NCBI GenBank assembly: GCA_934271655.1
Contig: CAKQRW010000027.1
Span: 1-44,734 of the forward strand
DNA length: 44,734 bases
Reading direction: 5' to 3'
Source of the DNA: an uncultured Bacteroidaceae bacterium
GTDB lineage: Bacteria > Bacteroidota > Bacteroidia > Bacteroidales > Bacteroidaceae
Positions within the stretch are counted from its first letter, which is position 1; every line of letters begins with the position of its first letter. A program made the translations under genes and the position numbers. Below the pieces are notes generated by a model. That model did not search any database. It saw nothing but the letters and a program-made list of their open reading frames with translations, and was not told where the DNA came from. Below are positions 43,821 to 44,734 of the stretch, piece after piece.

Positions 43821-44690
43821 TTATCCCACACACACATCCCATCCAAGTCTCTTCACTTGACTTACAAAATCAGCAAAGTTGTCGCCCCACTCCTTGCATA
43901 CGGCAAACTTGATGCCGTCTGAAGTAGTCAGCAAGTCTTTTTCCTCGGTATAGTAACGATTGAGATGGTCTGTACCCAAAGAGGCTTTTTCCTTTACCCA
44001 ACTCATCGGACGAATAACACCATAGCTTCCCTGTAGGCTCTTGGGAAATACCTGTTCAATTTGAGCATAGGTAAAGTCAGGATGTTCCATCACATATTGG
44101 GTTACAGCCAACAATACCAATTCTCGCTTGCTGTAAGGGCCATCGCCATTGAGTTTATACAACGTTCTTTTCCCTGTTGACTTATTATTCGACTGAGAAG
44201 AATCCGAACCAAAAGTTACATCATTCCCAGTCTCATCCTTGATAACCAAGCCAAGGCTTAACTCGTCTGAAATCTGTCGAAGAATTTCTATCTTGGTGTC
44301 ATTAGACATATTGACATAGATAAACCAGCCATCAACCAATTCCTGACACTTGAACCCAGCATCAATTCTTTCATTGCGACTCACCAAAGGGAAACCTTTG
44401 AACAAACGCCCCCGAAAAGCAGCAGCTCGATGAAGCCCTATTACTTTCAAGGTCGCAATCATTGTCTCCTTAGCATTTTTGCGTTGCACAACCGTTCCAT
44501 CAGGAAAACGAACGGTAAAGCCGATGCTCTCAGAACGAGTGCTCATCGGTTTATCAGGGATCTCAATCGATGAAGAGCTTCCTGAAGTTTCATCTTCTAT
44601 GCCATCTTGAAGATTAGGCGTCATAGTAGTAACATTCGACTCACCCTGGCAGGAAAACGGATCACCTGCAAAAGCGTGTGGATTAAGCAT
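43821..44690 (-). CDS. Protein of unknown function, possibly continuing beyond the window
   Basis: The frame codes for at least 289 residues. It has an S/E-rich N-terminal linker, a segment with SIGFTVRFPDGTVVQRKNAKE (about residues 56-75 in part), an RLF-GFPLVS region and a C-terminal domain (about 190-289) that starts YSKRELVLLAVTQYV and contains TYAQIEQVFPKSLQGSYGVI, which looks like a winged-helix or DNA-binding fold. The C-terminal pattern recalls domains found in Bacteroidota restriction-like and AAA proteins, but I cannot name a family with certainty. No stop codon occurs between 44690 and the window end at 44734, so the true start may lie outside. Confidence 0.6.
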   Translation of the reverse strand: MLNPHAFAGDPFSCQGESNVTTMTPNLQDGIEDETSGSSSSIEIPDKPMSTRSESIGFTVRFPDGTVVQRKNAKETMIATLKVIGLHRAAAFRGRLFKGFPLVSRNERIDAGFKCQELVDGWFIYVNMSNDTKIEILRQISDELSLGLVIKDETGNDVTFGSDSSQSNNKSTGKRTLYKLNGDGPYSKRELVLLAVTQYVMEHPDFTYAQIEQVFPKSLQGSYGVIRPMSWVKEKASLGTDHLNRYYTEEKDLLTTSDGIKFAVCKEWGDNFADFVSQVKRLGWDVCVG

Positions 44691-44734
44691 AGATTCTCGT
44701 AAGTCTAAACAAGAAGAATTTTCTGTCTATGATG

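Overview
The window reads as a chromosomal segment of a Bacteroidales bacterium, most probably a Prevotella-like member of the Prevotellaceae. The evidence is a complete Bat (aerotolerance) operon, a Bacteroidota-specific small ribosomal protein (DUF4295) encoded with L28 and L33, a GH97 enzyme, a C-terminal sorting-type tail on a large secreted protein, and many promoters that fit the Bacteroidota -7 element TAnnTTTG. I assign the group from gene content only; the species cannot be named from this.

Layout, left to right. 1-1012: a gene-free stretch holding a terminator for an upstream gene and a 697-bp non-coding element (A) with nearly perfect 30-bp inverted ends. 1013-3250: tRNA-Cys, divergent tilS, and a convergent PAP2 phosphatase. 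3438-12728 (minus strand): a MoxR ATPase, a DUF58 protein, a membrane protein, then batA, batB, batC, batD and batE; von Willebrand A, TPR and SH3 proteins assembled at the inner membrane. 12996-18346 (minus): tRNA-Arg, rpmB-rpmG-DUF4295, then ftsY-rimO-HU and an unusual HU/transmembrane/LysM fusion. 18530-24356 (minus): an A-type flavoprotein, pgi, gpsA and lysS. 24690-26450 (plus): an MscS channel and a YihX-like HAD phosphatase. 26844-35598: a secreted carbohydrate-related block (1003-aa surface protein with twin modules, GH97, GH43-CBM6, and a divergent secreted serine hydrolase). 35860-42945: transport and salvage (Na/Pi cotransporter, MFS permease, uraA-upp, gltS). 43053-43718: a second, diverged copy (B) of the end element. 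43821-44734: a gene of unknown function that is open to the window edge.

Functionally the segment is mostly core metabolism and envelope biology. uraA and upp form a uracil uptake and salvage pair. GH43 and GH97 probably release and trim plant or host glycans in the periplasm or at the surface, but no SusC/SusD pair is present. ftsY, rimO and the ribosomal proteins belong to protein synthesis and targeting.

The most distinctive feature is in the DNA between genes. Two diverged copies of a non-coding element with inverted ends flank the 42-kb segment. Several other gaps carry short tandem arrays with a 22-nt period but unrelated sequence, and there is a separate 18-nt repeat family and a 16-nt array. 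These arrays sit in leaders or directly beside stop codons of genes that are otherwise ordinary.
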